The translations under genes and the position numbers were made by a program. The notes under the pieces are model-generated. The model searched no databases. It had not been told where the DNA came from and saw only the letters and a program-made list of their open reading frames with translations. Positions 52,787 through 63,286 of a stretch of DNA of 64,000 nt are shown piece after piece. Source of the stretch: Stentor coeruleus (Eukaryota; Ciliophora; Heterotrichea; Heterotrichida; Stentoridae); assembly GCA_001970955.1 (NCBI GenBank), contig MPUH01000095.1, positions 1-64,000 of the forward strand. The letters are read 5' to 3'. The first letter of the stretch is position 1; the number at the start of each line of letters is the position of its first letter.

Positions 52787-54565
52787 CTAGTTTATCCTAA
52801 ACTTCTTAGCAATCCTCGCCAGAGACAAATAGGCAAATAGATGAACTCCAATAGCAATAATAGCCAGGGCTAAAACATTAATCCATTTGTCTATTGTAAT
52901 ACTATAAAATTTAATTGGGTCACACAATGGGCTTGTTTCCCTTTTATTACATTTTTCAATATCCCAATATTCAAGTTCATTTTTCATTGCAGCACTCCAT
53001 GAATATTTAAACATCGACAAATGCTCAAGCCAGATCAAATAAATTGGAATACTATCATAATTAATAAAAACACCAGCAAAAAGTAATTGTATAATAAGGA
53101 CAAAAGGTGTTGCTGCAGATGAAGCTTCTAAATTAGGTAAGGCAATAAGTAAAAAGTTCCCCCATCCTCTAGTGTTGAAGTCCATAATAAGTAAGACAAA
53201 GACAAAAAAGAAAATCTGATGGACATGTTCAAGACTAAGCCCAATGGCCAAGTATAAGAAAAAGCCCATAATAAAGACGATAATTTGATCGAATGGGATA
53301 TCAAACATCAGTTTGCTCATATAAAAAGCTGCAGGACTATAAGTTTTACTAGCTTGTTCTCTTATAAAAATTGCTTTATCTGTAGATAATGATGTTGTGC
53401 TATTAACCCCAATAAAAGCCATATAGACTTGAACTAAGAAAATAATCCCTGCTCTATCTGTTATAGATGTGATACTCGTAGAATCACATGCTTGATAATA
53501 AGCTGCTAAGGTCAAAAGCAAAAAACATACATTTGCCACACACTTATAAAAAATACCCATTTTGTTACGGGTAACATTAAGCATAGACCGGTTTACTAAA
53601 AGCGAAATTTCTTTAAAAAATCCGATCGGCTTACGTTCAAAATGCGAAGGGAGTTCTTTTTTTTCTATAACAGGGAAGTCTTTTGTTGAAGCTTCTTTAA
53701 AAACCTTGATATTATCTGCGAATTTGTCATCAGTCTCAGTTACCAAACCTAATAAAAACTCAGCTGGATTGCTAAACTCCGGACATTCAAAACCTAATTT
53801 GCGGAAATGCCTCAAAGCTCTTTTTGCCTTTCCATGGTATATAACTTCATGTCCTCCAAGTAATAAAACCTGATCAAAAAGTGCAAAAATATAAGAATTA
53901 GGTTGATGTATTGTCGCAATAACAGTCATTCCGATTTTAGCTAAGTCGTTCATTAATTCTGTAAGACTTTCAGCATTGAATGAGTCAAGTCCAGTTGTCG
54001 GTTCATCTAAAAACAGAATTGAAGGGTCTGCTAACATTTCTACAGCAATAGCAACACGTTTTTTTTCACCTCCTGATATCCCTTTTTTCATATACCCTCC
54101 TATAAAATTGTATTCACAATTCTTCAATCCTAATTGTCCTATAACCTCATCAACACGAGAAATTACTTTGTCTTTAGGTAATTTAAATGAAGCTATAAAA
54201 TTCAAAGTTTCTCTTACTTTTAGATGCTCTAATAATACTTCTTCTTGCATAACATAACCAGCTACTGAGTTATAATCTAATTCACTTCTTGGATGTCCGT
54301 TAATAAAAACTTCACCAGTGCATTCTAAACCTCCTAAATAATGCAATCGGTTTGATAAAAAATTCAGAAATGTCGTCTTTCCACTTCCTGATGGCCCTAA
54401 TATAGTAGTGTATGTACCACTTTTTATTATCCCTGATATGTTGTTGATTATTGTAACTGGCTCGATTGAGCCTCCACTTTTCATACGGATTTTCTTTTCT
54501 GAACGACTTAAGGGCCGCACAGCTGAAAAGTTCTGCCAAGCGATTTCTACGCCACGGTGTGCCAT
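52787..54565 (-). CDS. ABCG (White-type) half-transporter
   Basis: A 592-aa half-size ABC transporter in reverse order: nucleotide-binding domain first, membrane domain second. Walker A GPSGSGKTTF (57-66), Q-loop, signature SGGEKKRVAIA, Walker B ILFLDEPTTGLDS and H-loop TIHQPNSYIFALF are all intact. Six hydrophobic helices follow from about residue 330. ABCG members export lipids, sterols or drugs and work as dimers, so it must pair with itself or another half-transporter. Substrate unknown. Convergent with the OSCA-like gene, 70 bp apart. Ends in TAG. Confidence 0.95.
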   Translation of the reverse strand: MAHRGVEIAWQNFSAVRPLSRSEKKIRMKSGGSIEPVTIINNISGIIKSGTYTTILGPSGSGKTTFLNFLSNRLHYLGGLECTGEVFINGHPRSELDYNSVAGYVMQEEVLLEHLKVRETLNFIASFKLPKDKVISRVDEVIGQLGLKNCEYNFIGGYMKKGISGGEKKRVAIAVEMLADPSILFLDEPTTGLDSFNAESLTELMNDLAKIGMTVIATIHQPNSYIFALFDQVLLLGGHEVIYHGKAKRALRHFRKLGFECPEFSNPAEFLLGLVTETDDKFADNIKVFKEASTKDFPVIEKKELPSHFERKPIGFFKEISLLVNRSMLNVTRNKMGIFYKCVANVCFLLLTLAAYYQACDSTSITSITDRAGIIFLVQVYMAFIGVNSTTSLSTDKAIFIREQASKTYSPAAFYMSKLMFDIPFDQIIVFIMGFFLYLAIGLSLEHVHQIFFFVFVLLIMDFNTRGWGNFLLIALPNLEASSAATPFVLIIQLLFAGVFINYDSIPIYLIWLEHLSMFKYSWSAAMKNELEYWDIEKCNKRETSPLCDPIKFYSITIDKWINVLALAIIAIGVHLFAYLSLARIAKKFRIN

Positions 54566-56421
54566 TGTATTTTATATCCATCAATAAGTAGTAGTTTTAA
54601 TAAAAATATATAAGAAACCTAATTTTACTAAGTCTTAGAGGATATTCTAAGCTAGCTTGAGTACTTTGAGTGGTTGAATAGATTTATTAGAACAAAATGG
54701 CTTTGAAGTCTTACCAAACTATAAGAAATAAATTATCATGGTTCTGTCTAAAGAGCTATCTAATAAAGAAGAGAGTAATAAGTTTTCAATAATAAACAAG
54801 AATTAGCTGTGAAGATTAACATATAATTAGTAAGCTAACATGAAAATCATATCAACCTTGTAAAATTTATGTATGATTACTTAGATAATTTTTGTTCAGA
54901 ATGGCGATCACACTAAGATATAGTTTATAAATACAATTCAAGAAATTATAGGCGCAAGATATTTTAAAAATATAATAAAGATTATAGGAGTATAAAACTT
55001 AATTCTGATATAGTGATAAGATGATTTTTTTTGCAAAATAAAAAGAATTCTAAAAGGATGTCAGAAATATTTTCTTGATGATGTATGAGAAAAATTACAA
55101 TATTAGATGCAGATAAAATTTATAAGTAATCTGATGATATGTATGATAATAAAAATCATGATGATTTTTATATTGAAAATAGTTAAAAAATTGTTTATAT
55201 AGTTAGATGTGTAAGATAATCAAAGTTATATATAAAAAAGAAGAAGATTATTGCATAACAATAATTTTTTTATTTTTTTTTGAAATCACAGTAAGTTGAA
55301 ATAAAATCCTTTATCTGTACAGCAGATTTACAGAAGCCCAAGAAGAGCCTCAAAAACTAAAAGCATTATTTATAATATAAAATGGTTTTTGATAATTAGA
55401 GGGTGTTACGAAGAAGTATTTGTAATAGAAGATAGTAAAAATGAAGTTAAATATATGGAATCAAAGTAGAGAATATGTGAAAAAAAATATTAAAGCAGTT
55501 GGAACTAAAATAAATGAGTATTAGAATGACAAATATCTTATGGATTAGAATAAAACGGAGCTGATTTGTTGTTATTAAATTTAATATTTTTACATAAAAT
55601 TATAAGTTATTTTATTAAAAATTATTAGTGAAATAGTTAAAATACTTAACGATAAGAATAAACATTTTTGATCTTTTTTCTATGTGACAATAATCTTTAA
55701 CTATTTAGACTCTCTTAATTGATAAAGACATTTCAATTTGTATATTAAAAGTAATATCAAGATATTTGAATTTTGGATTTTTTCTGTCTTTACTCAATCT
55801 TCGATCAATATAGTATATTAATTGGTAATTAGATCTGATAGGTTTATTTATCGTTGTAGATTAAAATATAGTGAATCATATAATTATTATAAACTAAGCA
55901 AATAATAAATAATTCTAGTTTCCAATAAATCGCCATACCATTATTTAATGGAGTCTAAACTTTTTTCTTTATATAAAATCATAATTTATTTACCATATAG
56001 CATATTAAATATTCTACACATCCTAAATTTTGCTTTGAATTGTATCATAAATAGCATTATCAAATAGTCACAAACCAATTAATTATTATTCTCTTTATTT
56101 CCAATATCCAAATTGAAAAATTTAAACAACCTTGTATTTATCTCATCTACTTGATTAAAAAATATACTTCAAAATATAAAAACCCCAAACTAATTCTTTC
56201 CTAATTTTCCTTATCAAATAACACAACTTTCCAATCGTCATACAAGCTTCAAAGTAACGGCAAAATTACCTTAAAATTCTAACAAACCTTTAAAACTCCC
56301 TAAAAACTCTTCTCCTATTCTTTTTAATCTTCTATTCTCATATCACTCCACCTCAATCTAAATTCTTCCCTTCCATTCTCAAATCGCATACTTCATCCAA
56401 TATCAAAAATGGCCGTTTATA
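54566..56421. other. Divergent intergenic region, 1.85 kb
   Basis: The largest gene-free gap. The left and middle parts are G-richer; bases 56221-56400 have 54 C and 6 G by hand count. The stretch 55300-55560 looks faintly coding-like but no family could be named. No RNA gene recognised. Confidence 0.5.
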
Positions 56422-56483
56422 ATGTTTTTATCCCGAGCGCTCAGATCATTCTCGAAAGCAATCAAACCGAAATTCGAAGTTAA
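56409..56483 (+). promoter_or_regulatory. Possible upstream ORF overlapping the PAH start
   Basis: An ATG at 56409, 13 bp before the PAH start and in another frame, opens 24 codons ending in TAA at 56483 inside the PAH gene. If the transcript starts upstream of it, initiation there would suppress PAH translation; with the very short 5' UTRs of ciliates the ATG may simply be untranscribed. Confidence 0.4.
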
Positions 56484-57666
56484 CGACATGGCTGCCCTTA
56501 TGTTCACCGTTCAAAAAAACAAGCAGAGTGGTTTACGAGATATCCTTCAAGCAATCCTTGACAACAAAATGAATCTCACTCACATTGAATCCCGTCCAGC
56601 ACATATGCGAGATGCAGATAAAGGTTATACCTTCATAGTTGATGTAGAAACTCCAAATATCTCAGCTCTTGATAATGTTTGTGCGTTCATAAAACAAACA
56701 TGTGGCGATGTTACTCTTCTTGGGTCAATTGAAGTCCCATGGTTTCCACGTCGATTATCTGATCTTGATGCCATGCCTCAATTAAACCACGATTTGCCAT
56801 GGGATCACCCAGGGCATAAAGATCAGGAATTTAAAAATCGAAGAACTGAGTTCGCAGAAATAGCGAATTCAATCAAAATTGGGGATAAAATCCCAAAAAT
56901 TTCTTATACTGAACAAGAAACGCAGACTTGGAAAAGTTTATATCATGCAGTGACCCCATATTTCAAAAAACACGCCTGTGCTGAGTATTACAATAATTTC
57001 AAAGACATGGAAGAAAGGGGATTAATTAAAGAAAATGAAGTTCCTCAAATATCAGATGTTAATTCGTATCTAATGAAAAAAACTGGCTTCCAATTAAAAC
57101 CTATATCAGGATTAGAAAGTGATAGAGATTTCCTTAATTGTTTAGCTTTCAAAGTCTTCCCTTCAACTTTGCATATGCGCCACCCTTCGTTACCATTTTT
57201 TTCAATTGACCCTGATGTTGCCCATGAAATATTGGGACATGCTCCTATGTTAGCTGATACTGAATTTTCTGATTTTGTTCAGGAAATTGGTTTGACTTCT
57301 TTAGGTGCAACAAATGAAGATATTGTTAAACTTACAACTTTGTATTTTTATAGCGTCGAACTTGGACTTTTGATGAATGATCAAGGCCATAAAAAAGTTT
57401 ATGGAGCTCGTGTTTTGAGTTCTTTTGATGAAATTGAACATGCTGTTAGTATTAAGCCTGAAATCAGACATTTCGACCCATTCCAAGCTTGCAATATGAA
57501 ATATCATCGTCGTCATCTTCAGTCTATTTATTGGTTTTGTGAAAATTTCCGTGAAGCTAAGACTTTAATGAGAAGATATGCTATGACTCGTCCAAGACCT
57601 TTCCATGCTAGTTACGATAAACAGAATCTAACAATCAAAGTAGATCATAGAATAAAAACAGTTTAG
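56422..57666 (+). CDS. PAH: Phenylalanine-type aromatic amino acid hydroxylase
   Basis: A 414-aa non-haem iron hydroxylase. Residues 1-17 (MFLSRALRSFSKAIKPK) look like a mitochondrial presequence; an ACT regulatory domain (22-95) follows; the catalytic domain holds His268 and His273 (DPDVAHEILGHAPMLAD) and Glu313 (YFYSVELGL), the iron triad. The enzyme uses oxygen and tetrahydropterin to convert phenylalanine to tyrosine. The ACT domain identifies the eukaryotic form, and its presence suggests allosteric control by phenylalanine. The C-terminal tetramerisation helix of the animal enzyme is short or absent. Targeting to mitochondria is inferred from a short basic N-terminus. Ends in TAG. Confidence 0.94.
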   Translation: MFLSRALRSFSKAIKPKFEVNDMAALMFTVQKNKQSGLRDILQAILDNKMNLTHIESRPAHMRDADKGYTFIVDVETPNISALDNVCAFIKQTCGDVTLLGSIEVPWFPRRLSDLDAMPQLNHDLPWDHPGHKDQEFKNRRTEFAEIANSIKIGDKIPKISYTEQETQTWKSLYHAVTPYFKKHACAEYYNNFKDMEERGLIKENEVPQISDVNSYLMKKTGFQLKPISGLESDRDFLNCLAFKVFPSTLHMRHPSLPFFSIDPDVAHEILGHAPMLADTEFSDFVQEIGLTSLGATNEDIVKLTTLYFYSVELGLLMNDQGHKKVYGARVLSSFDEIEHAVSIKPEIRHFDPFQACNMKYHRRHLQSIYWFCENFREAKTLMRRYAMTRPRPFHASYDKQNLTIKVDHRIKTV

Positions 57667-57773
57667 TTTCTTAATAAAACTTGCTTACGTAATAATGATG
57701 AAGGGTAACCTGATTAAAATAAAATTTTCATGTATTTAAATCTACAAGAATTTGGCGGGTTATATAAATTCAA

Positions 57774-58046
57774 TTAGATAGGCCTGGCACTAGGAGCTAC
57801 TCCTGTTAATGGATCTGTTCCAAGTGGTCTTCTGAATAGGAGAATGTGTGGCTCTGGCTTGTGGATTTCATAGTGTACCCAGCCGCGGCTTTGTTGTACA
57901 CCTAAAGCTCTCCATTCAGTTTCAGTCAGAAGTCGCCCTCTAGGCATCATTTTGAATACGTTTTTAGGTAGGTGGACATGGCGGTACTCGTAAGCGTCGT
58001 CACTGTATTTTTCTGAGTACTCGATTTCATTTGGAAAGTGAGGCAT
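57774..58046 (-). CDS. CKS1: Cyclin-dependent kinase regulatory subunit CKS1
   Basis: A 90-aa CKS protein, complete. It has the core [20 protein letters not shown], the phosphate-binding and CDK-contact stretch [19 protein letters not shown] and [21 protein letters not shown] subunits bind CDKs and help multisite phosphorylation of substrates. The family is strictly conserved and the length is normal. Gene ends 107 bp from the stop of PAH, convergent. Confidence 0.97.
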   Translation of the reverse strand: MPHFPNEIEYSEKYSDDAYEYRHVHLPKNVFKMMPRGRLLTETEWRALGVQQSRGWVHYEIHKPEPHILLFRRPLGTDPLTGVAPSARPI

Positions 58047-58859
58047 TTAAATTTATTTATTATGAAATGGATTTTTATTAGTTATGAGGGAAGATTGGCT
58101 AGTTGAGTAAAGGAATAAAGTTTAGCAAAATACTTAAGCTTAAACCTTTGGATCATTAAATCATTAAATTTATTATATCTTTTATTCATATGATTTTTTG
58201 AATTGTTTTACCTGAACTATTTTTATCCGGCGCTAATAATAATCTCTGAAATAGTTAAGAAATGTATTTAGCCTAAATATATTTAAGATTAATATCTTAA
58301 ACACTCAAAAATAATAAAATTTTTATGAGTGTATTTTTTGATATTTTAAGTTATTTTTTTACTATTGTTTAAATGCCAAACATTCAAGATTATATAAGTG
58401 ACTGAAGCTGAGATAATTAAAGTATTAATACCACTAATCAGCTAACCTAAATATATTCCCTAGTTGTTTATTAGACTAATTCAAGAGCCTGTATGAATAT
58501 GAATTAGAACAATAAAGAGCTATAGATTATTAATAAAAAAAACAATCTAGTATTTCTAATTAGCCCATTTCAATTTCAGCAACAAACAGCAGAAGCTTTT
58601 CCTATAACAAAAATTTTCATAAAATACAACTATAGGAACTAAATCAAAAAAATGTTTCACCTCATAATTTGTCAAAATTTACCTAAATCTTCAATAGAAC
58701 CCTCCTACAAAAATCATTTAGAATCAATCCAAACATCAAAAATAAATCAAAGCTTTCAAACCTCCTAAAATATTAAAAAAATATCTTTTCATACTCATAA
58801 TCATCCTTATTTTTAAAATAACTTAGTAACAAAAGTTGACTTAATATAAATTATTGAGT
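58047..58859. other. Intergenic, skew switch, no gene seen
   Basis: The left side is G-richer, the right side (58540-58850) is C-rich and G-poor on the plus strand. No gene or RNA recognised. Confidence 0.5.
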
Positions 58860-61800
58860 TTAATTCCGTAATGAGAGTTCCAAAGCAAGTTCTCGATTTT
58901 CTTGAACCAACCTTCGAATAGTCTCTTTTTTCTCACAAATTTCATCTTCTAGCTTAGCTTTTTCCAAATTCAGTTTCCGAATAACATTAGCAAGTTCCCT
59001 ACTCTCATATGAATTTTTTACAAGACTTTTATTTTCTATAAGCAAATCCTTATTTTCAATATCATAATCTTTACATTTTCTTCTTGTATAAACTAATTCT
59101 TTTTCAACATCTTGCAAATTGTAATCAATTTCATAAATTCTTATAGCTTGAACGTTTATAAACCAACGACTTAATCCATGAAGCATTGTTTTTTTCATGT
59201 TTATAGCAAGATTTGAAAGTGCTTGATTTTGACCTCTTCTAACATGTTCTTCAAGTATTTCTGTATATCTTTCAACATATATTAAATTGATATGTTTTTC
59301 TTTAAGACTTATTTGAAGTGTGGATATTTCTTTATCCATATTTTGGATTGTTGATAGAAGTGAATCACGTGGAGTGCTTTTAAGTGTGATTAAATACTGT
59401 CTTGAAATACGTTTCCATAAATTGAAACTATTAAGAAAGTTTCCTTTTTGTTTAAAAATAACCATTCTGTTACATGTTTTTCTGAATTTAGCTTTTTTAA
59501 CGATAAATAAACGCCATGAGTAAAACCATGGCTTTATTGGATGTGATTTTTTATTATCTTGTTGCATTAGAAATAAGTTTATTGGTAAGTTTTCCATCAT
59601 GTAATTTTTTAAATTATTGTTGTTAAGCCCTTCTTTTTGAATAAAACCATTATAAACGTCTACAAGTTTTATGAGTTTCTCACATTTTATAGCAGAATTC
59701 CCAAACTGTTCACAATCTTCTATTTTTTGAGCTATTTTTACTGATTCTTTCCATACTTTTATCCCATATTTTTCTAGTCTTTCACGAGTTGTGCTTATGA
59801 TTTTTAATACTTTTTTCATTATCCTTGTTTGATAAAATGCTTTCCTACCCCATAATTTAAAATGATCTGACATATGATGTTTTTCATGTGAACTCACTAA
59901 AATTCTTATGCATTTTATTTTTGTAAACCATTCCCAACTTCCGAAAATCTCGCGAAAAGTTGCAAATCTTTTAAGACAACCTAATGAAAAATTAAGATAG
60001 TCTCGATTGTATCTGTTTATAATTTTTTGTAATGATTTTATTAAATACTTTCCTTTGATATGAAGATTTTTCCAAGAAGCAAAAGTACAGTTTACTAAAG
60101 AATTTATACGAAAGTTGTATATGTAGTCATAAATATTGTTATTTCTTTGATTGATTGATTTATTTTCATATAATGTTGTTAAAGCGAATTGAGTTTTATA
60201 TTTAAAAGCTATATTAAGAAAAGTTTGATAAGAGTTTTTAATAGCTTTTAATTGTTTTATTGCTGATTTCCATGATAAGAATACACGACATTTTGTTCTG
60301 TTTGATAAATAAAAAGAAGATTTATAAAGGGATTGTTTTTTACAGTTGTTGTAGCGGATAGATAATCCTTGGATTTTATGATTTGTAAACTCTATTTCTC
60401 TATCTTTAAATTGCTCAAAAACCCTAAATTGGTTTGATTTCCACCAATTTAGCGCATGTTTTGTTTTACGTTCTTTATAACTGATTATCATTTTCATAAG
60501 GTTTTTCTGTAATTCAATAAATTCTTGAACATTTTTAGCTTTGAAAAAAATACTATTAAAAGCGAATCTTATCATCCCTCTAATTAAAGCTTGGGATGCT
60601 GAAAAAAATTTCCCTTTTTTATTAATAAAATAATTCTTCCAAATACTGAAAACATATTGAGCCTTAGTCATTCCAATTAATTCATTATTTTTTCTGAAAT
60701 TTATATTTGTAAATTTTTCTATCAAAGTATTTAATTGATTGTTTTTTATATGATAATGATAAAGTTCTGTTTGTTTTTCTGATATCATTCCTTCAAGTTT
60801 ATTTTTCATAATATTCATATCCCTCCGTATAATTTTTTTCTCAACAACTAACGCATTTATGTTATTTTCATGATTTTTTTTGTTAACAAAATTTTTGAAA
60901 GCGCTCCATGTTTTTATAGCTAGACGAAGGTAGGATTTTGTATAGAAATTAAAGCTTTTATTTAACATTTTTTGACAAATTGCTAAGAGTTGGATTTTCT
61001 TTACCCACGATTTAAAACAAAAGCTAAGTGTAGAAGTATATCCTCTATTTAGTGATAACAAACCTTTTTTTGTTGTTGACTTTTTAAGATATTCTTCAAG
61101 TTTCCATTTGTGGTCAAGAAGATTGGTTAGATTATTACAAGCTTCTTCTAATTCGCATTTGACTTGATAATTCTCATTTTGTAAATCGTTAAACATTTGA
61201 TGTTCGAGTTTTTGCTTTTTATCATATAAATAGTTATTTAATGAAGATAAGGATATTGAAAGAAAATAGTTTGTAATAACTGAGTTTAATACCGATGCAC
61301 CAATTATATAATTTTTACATTTCAAAGCATTATAAGCCCATTTTCTTAAATTATTGATTTCGAATTTTCTTGATATTACATTAAGAGCTTTTTTCATATT
61401 TAAAAGCACAAAGAATTTTTTTTCTTTTTGGATTTCGTTTAAACAGTTTTCAAGATTACTAATATGTTCTAGAAGTACTGTATTTTCTTGTATTGTTTCA
61501 TCATTTTGATTTACTAAAGCTCTCATCTCATTGTTTCTTATATATTTAACCCATTGTTTGAACCTACATTCTAAAGTATTCCCATAAACTTTGACAAAAA
61601 GTCTAGCGATTCTCCTTTTTCCAGTTTGAAACTCATAAATTTTACTATGCCATATAAAAAAGTAACTTTTTACAACATTTTTACCTTCTTTTAAGATATT
61701 CACAATAGCTTTTTTCTGTAGCATTTCTATGTTGTAAGCATGTAAATTTTTGTATGCATTTTCATACTCTTCCCTTTTAGGTTTTTCAATAGCAAGTTCA

Positions 61801-63227
61801 TTAGTTGTTTTTTTATGTTTGTTTATAAGTAAATGAAACTTCCAAGCAAGAAACAGTTTTTGTGTTATTAATTTATTGGATTGAACTGATTTAGTTATAA
61901 ACAAATTTTTAAGATTTTTGCTTTTTTTAGAGTTTTTAACTTTAAACACCCAATTTCTATAGTAAATTTGTAAAGATTTTATATAACAATGACTAGAAAT
62001 ATGTGAAAGTCTTTTTAACTTAAAAACATTTTGAGACTTGATTTGTATTAAAGATTGCAAAACTCGAAATTTATTTTTGTGCGCAACTAATCTTTGGATT
62101 TTAGCATAAAATTGTTTTTTCTGTTTTTGTAATTGTATAACTCTACGGAATTCATAAAAAATCGATTGTTTAAAACTTATAATAGTTAAGTCTGTTGCAA
62201 GATCTTCTTTAGCTTGTCTATTTTTGATTTCTCTATGAACTTTACCCCAATGTTTGAAATACATTTCAAGATACTTTTTGTATTTTCTTATAATTATAAT
62301 TTTTAAAACCCGAATTTCATAGAGATCTTTGATTTTAATGTTTTTCCATTGCTGAAGAAAACTAAAAAGCATAATACATCGTCTTGTCCTTTCAGCAACA
62401 TGCATTTTAAGAACTCCTTGAAACACTTTTTTCTTATAATTTTTCATGATTTTTGCAAAGTCTAACAGTTTTCCCCATATTTTCTTTTTTGTTTTAAGGA
62501 CAAAAACTTTATTTATAAGTTTCCTTGAAATAATCTCTTTTTTATAAACACGAATATTTTTATATAAAGCACAAAAGGCAAAAGATAAATTGTTTTGCAA
62601 ATGTTTGAAAAGAAAGTTTAGACATAGTTTTGATTGGATACGTTTATTAGCAATAATAGACTTGATAGTATTAAAAGCCCAGTTTTTCTTTTTGTTTGTT
62701 AAAATACATAATGAATTTGACCATATTTTACTTGCAAGTAGTTGTGAATGTCGTTTATGAACTTTAAGAATAGTATCTTTTTCATCATTATAAGAACAAG
62801 CTAGTTTTTCAATAAACAATTCTTGATTACCTGATTTCAATTTAAAACTATCCATTTCATCTTGAAACTGAGAAATAGTTGCCCTTAAAGTCCCACGTTC
62901 TTGCATCAAACTTGAGTTAATGGATTCGAACTCAATAAGTTTCCCTTGTATAATCTTAAGGTTTTCTGCTAAAGTCAAGTTTTCAACCTCTAATTGGTTA
63001 ATATGTTCTGATTGAAAGTCAAGGTTTCGCCCTAGTTCGATGTTTTTTTCGATTTCTATTTCATGTTTCTTTTCCAAATCTCGCAACGACTCAAGCAATT
63101 CATTCCGATCATTTTCTAAAAGCGTCAGACTACTTTGAAACCTTTCCCTATTAAAAACCCCAGGCCTAAAAAGTTTATCCCTATCAATTCCTGTACTACT
63201 TCCCCTAACACCTTGAGTACCTTGCAT
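58860..63227 (-). CDS. Sfi1-like centrin-binding repeat protein
   Basis: A 1455-aa intronless protein. Residues 35-160 and the last 100 are coiled coil. Between them run dozens of units with a tryptophan or aromatic core, such as FSFLQQWKNIKI, FKHWGKVHREIK, FLAWKFHLLINKHKK, FKQWVKYIRNNEMR, FKSWVKKIQLLAI, FLSWKSAIKQLKA and SFNLWKRISRQYL, spaced about 30-70 residues. This is the Sfi1 pattern (hydrophobic-x-x-W-basic), which binds a centrin per repeat to form long filaments. Ciliates have large families of such proteins at basal bodies and in contractile fibres; in Stentor centrin filaments (myonemes) drive contraction. Which structure this one serves is unknown. 59 bp separate its ATG from the IFT56 stop. 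Confidence 0.75.
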   Translation of the reverse strand: MQGTQGVRGSSTGIDRDKLFRPGVFNRERFQSSLTLLENDRNELLESLRDLEKKHEIEIEKNIELGRNLDFQSEHINQLEVENLTLAENLKIIQGKLIEFESINSSLMQERGTLRATISQFQDEMDSFKLKSGNQELFIEKLACSYNDEKDTILKVHKRHSQLLASKIWSNSLCILTNKKKNWAFNTIKSIIANKRIQSKLCLNFLFKHLQNNLSFAFCALYKNIRVYKKEIISRKLINKVFVLKTKKKIWGKLLDFAKIMKNYKKKVFQGVLKMHVAERTRRCIMLFSFLQQWKNIKIKDLYEIRVLKIIIIRKYKKYLEMYFKHWGKVHREIKNRQAKEDLATDLTIISFKQSIFYEFRRVIQLQKQKKQFYAKIQRLVAHKNKFRVLQSLIQIKSQNVFKLKRLSHISSHCYIKSLQIYYRNWVFKVKNSKKSKNLKNLFITKSVQSNKLITQKLFLAWKFHLLINKHKKTTNELAIEKPKREEYENAYKNLHAYNIEMLQKKAIVNILKEGKNVVKSYFFIWHSKIYEFQTGKRRIARLFVKVYGNTLECRFKQWVKYIRNNEMRALVNQNDETIQENTVLLEHISNLENCLNEIQKEKKFFVLLNMKKALNVISRKFEINNLRKWAYNALKCKNYIIGASVLNSVITNYFLSISLSSLNNYLYDKKQKLEHQMFNDLQNENYQVKCELEEACNNLTNLLDHKWKLEEYLKKSTTKKGLLSLNRGYTSTLSFCFKSWVKKIQLLAICQKMLNKSFNFYTKSYLRLAIKTWSAFKNFVNKKNHENNINALVVEKKIIRRDMNIMKNKLEGMISEKQTELYHYHIKNNQLNTLIEKFTNINFRKNNELIGMTKAQYVFSIWKNYFINKKGKFFSASQALIRGMIRFAFNSIFFKAKNVQEFIELQKNLMKMIISYKERKTKHALNWWKSNQFRVFEQFKDREIEFTNHKIQGLSIRYNNCKKQSLYKSSFYLSNRTKCRVFLSWKSAIKQLKAIKNSYQTFLNIAFKYKTQFALTTLYENKSINQRNNNIYDYIYNFRINSLVNCTFASWKNLHIKGKYLIKSLQKIINRYNRDYLNFSLGCLKRFATFREIFGSWEWFTKIKCIRILVSSHEKHHMSDHFKLWGRKAFYQTRIMKKVLKIISTTRERLEKYGIKVWKESVKIAQKIEDCEQFGNSAIKCEKLIKLVDVYNGFIQKEGLNNNNLKNYMMENLPINLFLMQQDNKKSHPIKPWFYSWRLFIVKKAKFRKTCNRMVIFKQKGNFLNSFNLWKRISRQYLITLKSTPRDSLLSTIQNMDKEISTLQISLKEKHINLIYVERYTEILEEHVRRGQNQALSNLAINMKKTMLHGLSRWFINVQAIRIYEIDYNLQDVEKELVYTRRKCKDYDIENKDLLIENKSLVKNSYESRELANVIRKLNLEKAKLEDEICEKKETIRRLVQENRELALELSLRN

Positions 63228-63286
63228 ATTTTATATCACAAGTTTAAATTTACTCATAAAAAAAACTTGAAATATCCTAAGTCTAA

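Noticed and set aside
55300-55560. Faint coding-like stretch in the large gap
   Set aside because: Several stops in all frames and no recognisable motif.
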